Translations under genes and position numbers: made by a program
The notes under the pieces: model-generated
What the model was told of the DNA's origin: nothing
Databases searched by the model: none
What the model saw: only the letters and a program-made list of their open reading frames with translations
Shown here: piece by piece, positions 1 to 5,589 of the stretch
Numbering within the stretch: the first letter of the stretch is position 1
Layout: each line of letters begins with the position of its first letter
Assembly: GCA_017543005.1 (NCBI GenBank)
Contig: JAFWEA010000156.1
Coordinates: 1 to 13,255 of the forward strand
Length of the DNA stretch: 13,255 nt
From: Solobacterium sp.
Lineage (GTDB): Bacteria; Bacillota_I; Bacilli_A; Erysipelotrichales; Erysipelotrichaceae
Direction of reading: 5' to 3'

Positions 1-203
1 TAGAAACAGAATACCGCCGTGACAATCGAGCCGACATCCGCCTCCCGGCCGATGCATGACGCGATGACATACGGCAGTGAATTGACCGGTGATATGCCAA
101 GACCCGCATTGGCGGAAAAGGCAACCCCGAAGGCCAGACATAAAAGGCCTGCACAGTACAGGACCACACTGATCAGCCACTGCATACCGGACCGCTTGCG
201 CAT
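1..203 (-). CDS. YczE/YitT-like integral membrane protein, N-terminal part (cut by window edge)
   Basis: The 67 visible residues begin MRKRSGMQW, run into a hydrophobic helix (about residues 9-30), and then show the stretch GLGISPVNSLPYVI. This glycine- and proline-rich turn after the first helix is typical of the YczE/YitT-like family of multi-pass membrane proteins. These are often annotated as integral membrane proteins of unknown function, so no substrate can be stated. The start at 203 is chosen because GAGGTG (210-215) lies six bases upstream. An in-frame ATG at 230 would add nine residues but has no such site. The gene follows the terminator of the tig-lon-ysxC operon, so it is probably a separate transcript. 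The C-terminus lies outside the window. The family call is from memory of the motif and is moderately sure. Confidence 0.7.
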   Translation of the reverse strand, partial: MRKRSGMQWLISVVLYCAGLLCLAFGVAFSANAGLGISPVNSLPYVIASCIGREADVGSIVTAVFCF

Positions 204-209
204 AGCTGG

Positions 210-215
210 CACCTC
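210..215 (-). promoter_or_regulatory. Shine-Dalgarno site that sets the start of the YczE-like gene
   Basis: On the minus strand GAGGTG sits six bases before the ATG at 203. It favours that start over the in-frame ATG at 230. Confidence 0.65.
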
Positions 216-230
216 ACTTTCCCTGCCCAT

Positions 231-239
231 ACTGTAACA
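231..239 (-). promoter_or_regulatory. Possible extended -10 promoter for the YczE-like gene
   Basis: The minus strand reads TG-T-TACAGT, an extended -10 matching TATAAT at four of six bases. It lies about 28 bases before the chosen start and just downstream of the ysxC terminator. No recognisable -35 box is present, because the preceding bases are the terminator T-run. This is weak evidence. Confidence 0.3.
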
Positions 240-253
240 GATATTCCGGGCGC

Positions 254-279
254 AAAAAAGCCGCATTTTCTGCGGCTTT
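254..279 (-). terminator. Intrinsic terminator of the tig-lon-ysxC operon
   Basis: A perfect nine-base stem (AAAGCCGCA, loop of five, TGCGGCTTT) begins three bases after the ysxC stop codon. Its 3' arm runs into a T-run on the minus strand, giving six consecutive T residues at 254-259. Stem plus U-tract is the classic rho-independent form. It closes the operon and separates it from the YczE-like gene. Confidence 0.9.
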
Positions 280-281
280 GT

Positions 282-863
282 TCAGTGATTCAGATACTCC
301 TCGATTCTGGCTTCCACAGCCTCGATGCCTGTCTTCTTTAAGGAAGAACATGGAATCAGGTTCTGCTTCCCCAGTTCCAGGGTATCGGCGATGATTTTCA
401 GCTGGGCGGCAATCTGATTGTTGCTCAGCTTGTCGGCCTTGGTGCAGGCCCCCAGAATGGCCAGATGAGCCTGTTTGGCATATTCCACCATCTGAATGTC
501 TTCCGGTGAAGGCGTGCGGCGGATATCCATGACGATGACCATGGCCTTGAGCTGTTCCCGGCGGCGGAAATACGGTTCCATCAGCCTTCCGAACACTCTC
601 GCAGACTGATCACCGCCGCGGGCATAGCCATAGCCCGGCGCATCCACGAAGACCACCCGGTCTTCAATCAGGAAGAAGTTCAGCAGCTGTGTCTTGCCCG
701 GGGTCTTGCCGCTGTAGGCAAGATTCTTCCGGTTGGTCAGGGCATTGATCAGACTGCTCTTGCCGGCATTGGAACGCCCGGCAAAGATCACTTCCGGCAG
801 GTCGGATACCGGCCACTGACTCTCATAGGCACTGCTGGCCAGATATTCAGCCTTGCGGTACAT
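282..863 (-). CDS. ysxC: Ribosome biogenesis GTP-binding protein YsxC/EngB
   Basis: This 193-residue protein is a small TRAFAC-class GTPase needed for late assembly of the large ribosomal subunit in bacteria. The G motifs are in the expected order: P-loop GRSNAGKS (residues 29-36), the switch I stretch with GKTPGKTQ (52-59), DAPGYGYA (74-81, G3), TKAD (141-144, G4) and SSLK (173-176, G5). The SNAGKS P-loop and the TPGKT sequence are diagnostic of YsxC/EngB among TrmE-Era-EngA-like GTPases, and the length is usual for the family. The ATG overlaps the lon stop as TGATG (one-base overlap), so translation is probably coupled to lon. The order lon-ysxC is also that of B. subtilis, and the gene ends the operon at the terminator at 254-279. 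Confidence 0.97.
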   Translation of the reverse strand: MYRKAEYLASSAYESQWPVSDLPEVIFAGRSNAGKSSLINALTNRKNLAYSGKTPGKTQLLNFFLIEDRVVFVDAPGYGYARGGDQSARVFGRLMEPYFRRREQLKAMVIVMDIRRTPSPEDIQMVEYAKQAHLAILGACTKADKLSNNQIAAQLKIIADTLELGKQNLIPCSSLKKTGIEAVEARIEEYLNH

Positions 864-3178
864 CAGCGGACCAGCGCTTCCTTCAGTACCTGGGACATGG
901 TTTCCACCGGTACGAACTTGACTTTTTCCTTGACGGCATCCGGAATATCTTCCATATCCCGCATGTTTGCCTTCGGAATCAGGATCTTTGTGATGCCGGC
1001 GCGGTTGGCCGCCAGGCTCTTCTCCCGCAGGCCGCCGATCGGCAGCACATTGCCGCGCAGGGTCACTTCACCGGTCATGGCCAGATCGGAATGAACCGGG
1101 GTATCGCTCAGGGCCGAAACAAGCGCGGTTGTCATCGTTACACCGGCCGACGGACCATCCTTCGGGACAGCGCCTTCCGGCACATGGATATGAATGTCAT
1201 GGCTGTCGAAGAACTGCGGATCGATATTCAGTTCTCTGGCATGGGCCTTGACATAGTCGATGGCAATCTCGGCCGATTCCTTCATGACATCGCCCAGCTG
1301 TCCGGTCAGGATCAGCTTGCCCTTGCCTTCGAAGTAATTGACTTCAATCTGCAGGATATCCCCGCCAAATGACGTATAGGCCAGGCCGGTGACCACACCG
1401 ATCTGATTCTGCTTTTCCTTGTTGCCGTATTCGAAGATTTCCTTGCCCAGCCACTTGCGGATGAGCTTTTCGGTCACGGTGACGGATTTCTTTCCTTCCT
1501 TCAGGATGGCAAGCACCGTCTTGCGGCACAGGGAACCGATCACCCGCTCCAGCTGGCGGACACCGGCTTCCCGGGTATAATGACGGATCAGGTACAGGAT
1601 CTCCTTTTCCTTCAGCTTAAACTGGGCCGGTTTCAGACCGTTGGCTTCCAGCTGCTTCGGGATCAGGTGTTCAATGGCAATATGAACCTTGTCGATTTCC
1701 GTATAGGAAGGCAGGTCGATGATCTCCAGACGATCCTGCAGCGGGGCCGGGATGTTCTCCAGATAGTTCGCCGTAGCGATGAAGAGCACCTTGGAAAGAT
1801 CATACGGTTCTTCCAGATAGTGGTCGCTGAACAGCGCATTCTGTTCCGGATCCAGCACTTCCAGGAGCGCGTCACTCGGGTCACCCTTGTAATCTGCCCC
1901 CATCTTGTCGATTTCATCGATCAGGAAGACCGGGTTGATCACCTGGGCCTTCTTCATGCCCTGGATGATCCGGCCCGGCAAAGAGCCGAGATATGTTCTT
2001 CTGTGACCGCGGATTTCCGCTTCGTCCCGCACGCCGCCAAGACTCATCTTCACGAACTTCCGGTCAAGCGCCCGGGCAATGGATTTCGCCAGCGAGGTCT
2101 TGCCGACACCCGGCGGGCCGACCAGGCAGATAATCGGGGCATTCAGCGTGCCGGTCATCTGTTTGACGGCCAGATATTCCATGATCCGTTCCTTGACCTT
2201 CTTCAGGCCATAATGATCATCATCGAGTACTTTCTGGACTTCCTTGAGATCTTCGTTGTCAGCGGTTTCCTGCCACCACGGGACTTTCAGCAGCCAGTCG
2301 AGATACGATCTGGATACGGAAGCTTCCCCGCTTCCCGGCGGCAGCATCTCATAGCGCTGCAGTTCCTCCCGGGCCTTTTCCTTGACGTGATCCGGATACG
2401 GATTGTTCTCAATCATATCCCGCAGATTCTGCGTATCATCGGTCAGGTTGGAAACATCCCCGAGTTCTTCCTTGATGGCCCGCAGCTTCTCCCGCAGGAA
2501 ATACTCTTTCTGGGAGTCGTCGATATGTTCCTTGACCTTGTCGTTGATCGTTGCCTCAATCTGGGAATACTGCTGCTGTTTCTCCAGCTCGGCAATGATC
2601 TGCACCAGCCGGTCATTGACATCCAGCGTTTCCAGCAGTCTCTGCTTGACCGGGATGTCCAGCGGGAAATACTGGGCAAACTGATTGGTCAAAGTAACGG
2701 CAGAAACCCCATGGGTCAGCTGGTTGACGATATCAGACGGGAACTGGGCGGTGATGTTGCCCACCTTCTCGAATTCACTGATCACCCTTCTGACCAGGGC
2801 TTTTTCTTCCATATCGCTGCCATGGACATCGGCCAGTTCTTCAACAGTGGCCATGATCATCATGCCGTCATCTTCCATCTCCACAAGCCGGGCCCGGGAA
2901 ATACCGGTAAAGGTTACCCGCATGAAGCCTTCCTTGCGGCGGATGATCTTGATCCGGCTCAGCGTACCAACCTGGTACAGATTGTTCTGCTTCGGGTCAT
3001 CAACCATGATATCGTTCTGGCACACCAGCCAGACCATGCTGTCATACGAAGATGAAGATTCATTGACCGCTCTGGTAGACTTGCTGCGGCCGACTTCGAT
3101 CATGACATCCTGCCCCGGGAAAACGACAATGCCGCGGGTGCATACTGCCGGTACACGAACTGTATTGATTTTACTCAT
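863..3178 (-). CDS. lon: ATP-dependent endopeptidase Lon (LonA type)
   Basis: This is a full-length 771-residue LonA protease that degrades misfolded and regulatory proteins in the cytoplasm as a ring hexamer. It has an N-terminal substrate-recognition region (about 1-200) and a helical linker (about 200-300). The AAA+ module carries Walker A GPPGVGKT (354-361) and Walker B FLIDEID (418-424), and the C-terminal S16 protease domain follows. The catalytic dyad is Ser677 in PKDGPSAG and Lys720 in LREKSLAA, with the 43-residue spacing of E. coli Lon (S679/K722). The start is set at 3178 because AGGAGGT (3185-3191) lies six bases upstream. The longer frame, starting at 3205, begins inside an RNA hairpin and would read through that Shine-Dalgarno site. 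The gene is second in tig-lon-ysxC, and the hairpin at 3204-3230 may tune its expression relative to tig. Confidence 0.98.
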   Translation of the reverse strand: MSKINTVRVPAVCTRGIVVFPGQDVMIEVGRSKSTRAVNESSSSYDSMVWLVCQNDIMVDDPKQNNLYQVGTLSRIKIIRRKEGFMRVTFTGISRARLVEMEDDGMMIMATVEELADVHGSDMEEKALVRRVISEFEKVGNITAQFPSDIVNQLTHGVSAVTLTNQFAQYFPLDIPVKQRLLETLDVNDRLVQIIAELEKQQQYSQIEATINDKVKEHIDDSQKEYFLREKLRAIKEELGDVSNLTDDTQNLRDMIENNPYPDHVKEKAREELQRYEMLPPGSGEASVSRSYLDWLLKVPWWQETADNEDLKEVQKVLDDDHYGLKKVKERIMEYLAVKQMTGTLNAPIICLVGPPGVGKTSLAKSIARALDRKFVKMSLGGVRDEAEIRGHRRTYLGSLPGRIIQGMKKAQVINPVFLIDEIDKMGADYKGDPSDALLEVLDPEQNALFSDHYLEEPYDLSKVLFIATANYLENIPAPLQDRLEIIDLPSYTEIDKVHIAIEHLIPKQLEANGLKPAQFKLKEKEILYLIRHYTREAGVRQLERVIGSLCRKTVLAILKEGKKSVTVTEKLIRKWLGKEIFEYGNKEKQNQIGVVTGLAYTSFGGDILQIEVNYFEGKGKLILTGQLGDVMKESAEIAIDYVKAHARELNIDPQFFDSHDIHIHVPEGAVPKDGPSAGVTMTTALVSALSDTPVHSDLAMTGEVTLRGNVLPIGGLREKSLAANRAGITKILIPKANMRDMEDIPDAVKEKVKFVPVETMSQVLKEALVR

Positions 3179-3184
3179 TGCTGT

Positions 3185-3191
3185 ACCTCCT
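3185..3191 (-). promoter_or_regulatory. Strong Shine-Dalgarno site that sets the lon start
   Basis: AGGAGGT on the minus strand, six bases before the ATG at 3178, is a near-perfect anti-16S match. It shows that the nine extra codons of the longest open frame are untranslated leader. Confidence 0.9.
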
Positions 3192-3203
3192 GTTCTTTTT
3201 GAC

Positions 3204-3230
3204 AAAATAAGACGCCAGGCGTCTTATTTT
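3204..3230 (-). terminator. Intercistronic hairpin between tig and lon (leaky terminator or attenuator)
   Basis: A perfect 13-base inverted repeat (AAAATAAGACGCC / GGCGTCTTATTTT) with one base between the arms starts eight bases after the tig stop. On the minus strand the 3' arm ends in TTATTTT followed by GTC, so the U-tract is short and interrupted, and partial termination is more likely than full. The lon Shine-Dalgarno site follows about twelve bases later with no room for a new promoter, so lon must be reached by readthrough. The stem is also roughly symmetrical for the plus strand. It could instead be a 3'-end stabilising structure for tig mRNA. Confidence 0.65.
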
Positions 3231-3238
3231 CTGATTTT

Positions 3239-4531
3239 TTATTCAGCTGTTTCTTCAGCTTTCTTGACGTGTTCCTTAACGAACTCGTATGCCTTCTGCC
3301 GGGCCAGATCCGCCTTGACAAGATCTGCGTCCAGCTGTTTCTTCACATCTTCAAGATCCATGTTGTACATCTTGGACATGTTGACGAATTCGTTTTCGAC
3401 ATCTTCGGCCGGAACCTCGATGTTTTCAATCTTGGCAATCTTGTCCAGGATCAGCCGGAGCTTGACGGAAGCAGCGGCCTGTTCCTTGTTGGAATTGACC
3501 AGTTCTTCGCGGCTCATACCGGTCATGCTCAGGTACTGATTCATGTTCATGCCGTACTGCCGCAGCTGGGCTTCCAGCTGAGCTGTCATGTTCTCTGCTT
3601 CATTCTGGATCATGACTTCCGGAATATCGATTTCGGTTCCTTCGGTCAGCGCCTTGCCCAGCGCTTCATCAGCAGCTCTTTCGGCATCCATCTTCTTGCC
3701 TTCCGCCAGTCTGTCACGGATGAGTTTTGTCAGGTCTTCAGCTGTCTCGACGCCCGGGAAGTTGACGTCCTTGGCAAAGTCATCGTTGACTTCCGGCAGA
3801 ATCTTTGTCTTTACGGCGTTGGCCTTGACATGGAAGACAACATCAGCACCCTTCAGTTCCTCGGCATGGTAGTTCTCCGGGAATGTCAGGTTCAGATCCT
3901 TTTCTTCACCGGCCTTGATGCCGACCAGCTGGTCTTCAAAGCCAGGAATGAAGGAATTGCTGCCCAGTTCAAGGTCATAGCCTTCTGCTTTTCCGCCTTC
4001 GAAAGCAACGCCATCCTTGAAGCCTTCATAGTCGATGTTCACAGTGTCGCCCATTGCGGCTTCGCTGTCCTTTTCGACGACATCGGCATACTGCTCACGC
4101 AGCCGGCCGAGTTCCTTATCATATTCCTCTTCGGTAACGGTGAGGTCGCCGAGCTTATATTCAAGATCCTTGTACTGACCGATTTCGAAGTCCGGAGCAA
4201 CCGTGAATTCGAAGACGATCTCCGCATGATCCGCGTCAATGCTGCGGATGTCCAGGACCGGCTGGGATACCGGTTCAAGACCAAGTTCCTTCAGGCCGGC
4301 AATCATCCATTCGTTGGCGTTGTCGGATACAGCCTGTACCTGGGTCTGGTAAGCCGGAATTCTCTGAGCGAGAATCTGAGCCGGGACATGGCCCTTGCGG
4401 AAGCCTTCCACCTGTACGTTCTGGGCGAGTCTGCGGAATGCCTTGTCACAGGCCTTCTTCCATTCTTCGCCTTCTACGGTGACAACCATCTCACCGTTTG
4501 ATTTTTCCTTTAAAGTCCAATTTGCTGCCAT
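3239..4531 (-). CDS. tig: Trigger factor (ribosome-associated chaperone, FKBP-type peptidyl-prolyl isomerase)
   Basis: This is a 430-residue protein of normal length for trigger factor, the first chaperone to meet nascent chains at the ribosome exit tunnel. The N-terminal ribosome-binding domain carries the signature GFRKGHVP (43-50). The FKBP-like isomerase domain follows at about 155-240 (GDTVNIDYEGF at 161-171, then SFIPGFEDQLVG at 193-204), and a long helical C-terminal chaperone domain runs to the end. The start is supported by AAGGAG (4541-4546) nine bases upstream. It is the first gene of tig-lon-ysxC, and its upstream region holds a promoter bracketed by two CIRCE-like operators, implying heat-shock control by HrcA. 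B. subtilis has clpX and lonB between tig and lonA; both are absent here. Confidence 0.98.
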   Translation of the reverse strand: MAANWTLKEKSNGEMVVTVEGEEWKKACDKAFRRLAQNVQVEGFRKGHVPAQILAQRIPAYQTQVQAVSDNANEWMIAGLKELGLEPVSQPVLDIRSIDADHAEIVFEFTVAPDFEIGQYKDLEYKLGDLTVTEEEYDKELGRLREQYADVVEKDSEAAMGDTVNIDYEGFKDGVAFEGGKAEGYDLELGSNSFIPGFEDQLVGIKAGEEKDLNLTFPENYHAEELKGADVVFHVKANAVKTKILPEVNDDFAKDVNFPGVETAEDLTKLIRDRLAEGKKMDAERAADEALGKALTEGTEIDIPEVMIQNEAENMTAQLEAQLRQYGMNMNQYLSMTGMSREELVNSNKEQAAASVKLRLILDKIAKIENIEVPAEDVENEFVNMSKMYNMDLEDVKKQLDADLVKADLARQKAYEFVKEHVKKAEETAE

Positions 4532-4569
4532 TTCTGTTCGCTCCTTTCAGCAATTTCAATAACTTTATA

Positions 4570-4578
4570 AGTATAGCA
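4570..4578 (-). promoter_or_regulatory. Possible second (extended -10) promoter of tig
   Basis: The minus strand reads TG-C-TATACT, a TGn extended -10 with five of six consensus bases, followed by an A/T-rich stretch and then the tig leader. The best -35 at 17-base spacing (TAGCCG) is poor. If used, it would start about 32 bases before the tig ATG and lie wholly downstream of both CIRCE elements, giving an HrcA-independent basal transcript. Confidence 0.45.
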
Positions 4579-4624
4579 AACATCATGCGGATCGGCTATA
4601 TGACAGCACGATTTCATGACAGTT

Positions 4625-4651
4625 TTAGCACTCTGCATGAATGCCTGCTAA
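4625..4651 (-). promoter_or_regulatory. CIRCE-like operator 2 (HrcA site), over the predicted tig start point
   Basis: The minus strand reads TTAGCAGGC, nine bases, GAGTGCTAA. The HrcA operator CIRCE is TTAGCACTC-N9-GAGTGCTAA. The right arm is perfect and the left arm differs at two inner bases, so 16 of 18 arm bases match with the exact N9 spacing. It lies at the predicted transcription start of the TTGACA promoter, a usual repressor position. Confidence 0.8.
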
Positions 4652-4652
4652 T

Positions 4653-4681
4653 ACATTACAACAAGCGTTTAGCACTGTCAA
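4653..4681 (-). promoter_or_regulatory. Sigma-A-like promoter of tig-lon-ysxC
   Basis: On the minus strand a perfect TTGACA (4676-4681) is followed after 17 bases by TAATGT (4653-4658), which matches the -10 consensus at only three positions. The predicted start is near 4646, giving a leader of about 115 bases before tig. The -35 lies inside CIRCE 1 and the start lies inside CIRCE 2, so repressor binding would block polymerase. The weak -10 is the main doubt. Confidence 0.6.
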
Positions 4682-4695
4682 CAGAAAAGTGCTAA
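4669..4695 (-). promoter_or_regulatory. CIRCE-like operator 1 (HrcA site), over the tig -35 box
   Basis: The minus strand reads TTAGCACTT, nine bases, CAGTGCTAA. This matches the CIRCE consensus TTAGCACTC-N9-GAGTGCTAA at 16 of 18 arm bases with the exact spacing. Each arm has a perfect eight-base core (TTAGCACT and AGTGCTAA). The element contains the TTGACA -35 box. Its first bases also encode the TAG stop of the upstream 216-residue gene. Its centre is 44 bases from that of the second element, about four helical turns. Confidence 0.88.
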
Positions 4696-5342
4696 TTCTC
4701 CGTCTCCAGCATGCTGTTCAGTTCCTGTATGACTTCTTCCGCCAGCGGTTTGGCCTCTTCGGCTTCATAGGTCAGCGGCAGCGCCATGTAGATCTTCCCG
4801 GCCAGCAGGGTCATGGCCATGTTCAATGCCGAGGGGTTGCGGGCCAGTTTCTGCTGCAGCAGAGCAGCCGCCGGACCGATGGCCCTGCACCTGCTCGCCG
4901 GCACGACTTCATCGGCATAGAAGGCATATTCCACCCCATCCCGGTTCCAGACAAACTCCTCGCTGATCTCCTGCTCGGCCAGGGCGTCAATGACCAGTAC
5001 GGCCGCCTCCGGCACCGGATCCTTCTGCAGATAATCCTGCAGTTCTTTCACACAGGTCCGAAGATTATGTTTCTGCAGGGCATTGGCCGCCGCCAGCTGG
5101 GAAGCCGGCCGGCCTTTGAGCATATGCAGCAGTTCCGGCAGGGTTTTCTCCCCTTTTTCCTTCGTCTGGCTGCCGCGGGCATAGATCAGTTCCTTCTGCA
5201 GTACATGCAGTTTCTTTTCAGCCGCTTCCGGAATGTACGGCATGCCGAGTTCGCGCTTCAAAAGATACTCGGCATCATCCAGCTGCCCGGCGGTCAGACA
5301 GGTGCTGATTTCCGCAATGATATCGTCATAATAATCACTCAT
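4692..5342 (-). CDS. Helical protein of unknown function upstream of tig (tentatively DUF3196-like)
   Basis: This 216-residue acidic protein is almost entirely predicted helix, with no signal peptide or membrane segment. Paired short helices are visible (for example DDIIAEISTCLTAGQLDDAEYLLKR split around residues 8-30, PELLHMLKG at 69-77, and ALNMAMTLLAG near 172-182), giving a TPR- or HEAT-like feel. I think it resembles the DUF3196 group but cannot verify this. AGGAG (5349-5353) six bases upstream supports the start. Its place directly before tig matches B. subtilis ysoA, a TPR protein upstream of tig, so it may be a positional counterpart. This is inference from gene order, not from sequence match. 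No promoter of its own is evident between it and the tRNA. Its stop codon lies inside CIRCE 1. Confidence 0.75.
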   Translation of the reverse strand: MSDYYDDIIAEISTCLTAGQLDDAEYLLKRELGMPYIPEAAEKKLHVLQKELIYARGSQTKEKGEKTLPELLHMLKGRPASQLAAANALQKHNLRTCVKELQDYLQKDPVPEAAVLVIDALAEQEISEEFVWNRDGVEYAFYADEVVPASRCRAIGPAAALLQQKLARNPSALNMAMTLLAGKIYMALPLTYEAEEAKPLAEEVIQELNSMLETEN

Positions 5343-5364
5343 AAGCCGCTCCTAGCCTATAAGA

Positions 5365-5396
5365 AACAAAAACTGCATGCCCTGCAGTCTTTTTTC
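5365..5396 (-). terminator. Terminator-like hairpin after tRNA-Arg
   Basis: On the minus strand, just after the tRNA CCA end, A-rich sequence leads into ACTGCA, a five-base loop (GGGCA) and TGCAGT. This is followed by TTTTG then TTT, and the flanking A and T runs extend the stem. This is an intrinsic terminator for the tRNA. The six-base core is modest, so some readthrough into the 216-residue gene is plausible. Confidence 0.7.
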
Positions 5397-5399
5397 AAA

Positions 5400-5476
5400 T
5401 GGCGTCCACGGAGGGACTCGAACCCGCGACCCTGCGCTTAGAAGGCGCATGCTCTATCCAGCTGAGCTACGTGGAC
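5400..5476 (-). tRNA. tRNA-Arg (anticodon UCU), CCA encoded
   Basis: This is a 77-base cloverleaf. The acceptor GTCCACG/CGTGGAC pairs fully and is followed by discriminator G and encoded CCA. The D stem is GCTC/GAGC. The anticodon stem TGCGC/GCGCA encloses the loop CTTCTAA, so the anticodon is TCT, reading AGA (and possibly AGG). Arginine identity is supported by A20 in the D loop, C35 and G73. The T arm is GCGGG-TTCGAGT-CCCTC, which leaves one C-U mismatch in the second pair (50-64). It has its own promoter at 5486-5514 and a terminator after the CCA end. Confidence 0.95.
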
Positions 5477-5485
5477 AACACAGGT

Positions 5486-5514
5486 AATATAGCAAATCCT
5501 GCCGACTTGTGCAA
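5486..5514 (-). promoter_or_regulatory. Promoter of tRNA-Arg
   Basis: On the minus strand TTGCAC (5509-5514), a 17-base spacer and TATATT (5486-5491, five of six) are followed by the mature tRNA end about ten bases later. A TGC just before the -10 gives an extended -10 that offsets the weak -35. Confidence 0.65.
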
Positions 5515-5577
5515 GCACCCTGCAGTGAATTTGCGCACGATAAATTTTACCTGTAGTTTTCCGCCTGTATCCTGGTG

Positions 5578-5583
5578 TAAAAT
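5578..5583 (+). promoter_or_regulatory. -10 element (TAAAAT) of the small membrane protein gene, probably leaderless
   Basis: TAAAAT matches the -10 consensus at five of six bases and ends six bases before the ATG at 5590. A start point at the usual distance would fall at or next to the ATG. No good -35 is present at 16-18 bases. The only purine-rich stretch, AAGGT, touches the ATG and is too close to act as a Shine-Dalgarno site. Confidence 0.45.
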
Positions 5584-5589
5584 CAAGGT

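Noticed and set aside
1580..3055. A 491-codon open frame on the plus strand opposite lon
   Set aside because: It lies wholly antisense to an intact lon gene, has no family motif and no ribosome site. Its low complexity of codons (many Arg, Leu, Gln, Ile) is what GC-rich third positions on the other strand produce.
3179..3205. Nine-codon N-terminal extension of lon (MSKRTGGTA)
   Set aside because: It would translate the Shine-Dalgarno site itself and start inside the 3204-3230 hairpin. The ATG at 3178 has ideal AGGAGGT spacing.
3269..4501. A 410-codon open frame on the plus strand opposite tig
   Set aside because: It is an antisense shadow of a clearly coding trigger factor gene. The sequence is rich in Phe, Leu and Val with no recognisable domain and no promoter or Shine-Dalgarno site.
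4592..4624. Direct repeat CTGTCAT in the tig leader as a possible CtsR or other operator
   Set aside because: Two short copies spaced about 16 bases apart do not fit the CtsR heptad repeat, and no extended similarity surrounds them.
5507..5528. Short palindromes (GTGC-AA-GCAC, CTGCAG) upstream of the tRNA as a possible operator or attachment site
   Set aside because: The arms are only four to six bases, and no integrase or repeated tRNA end is found nearby.
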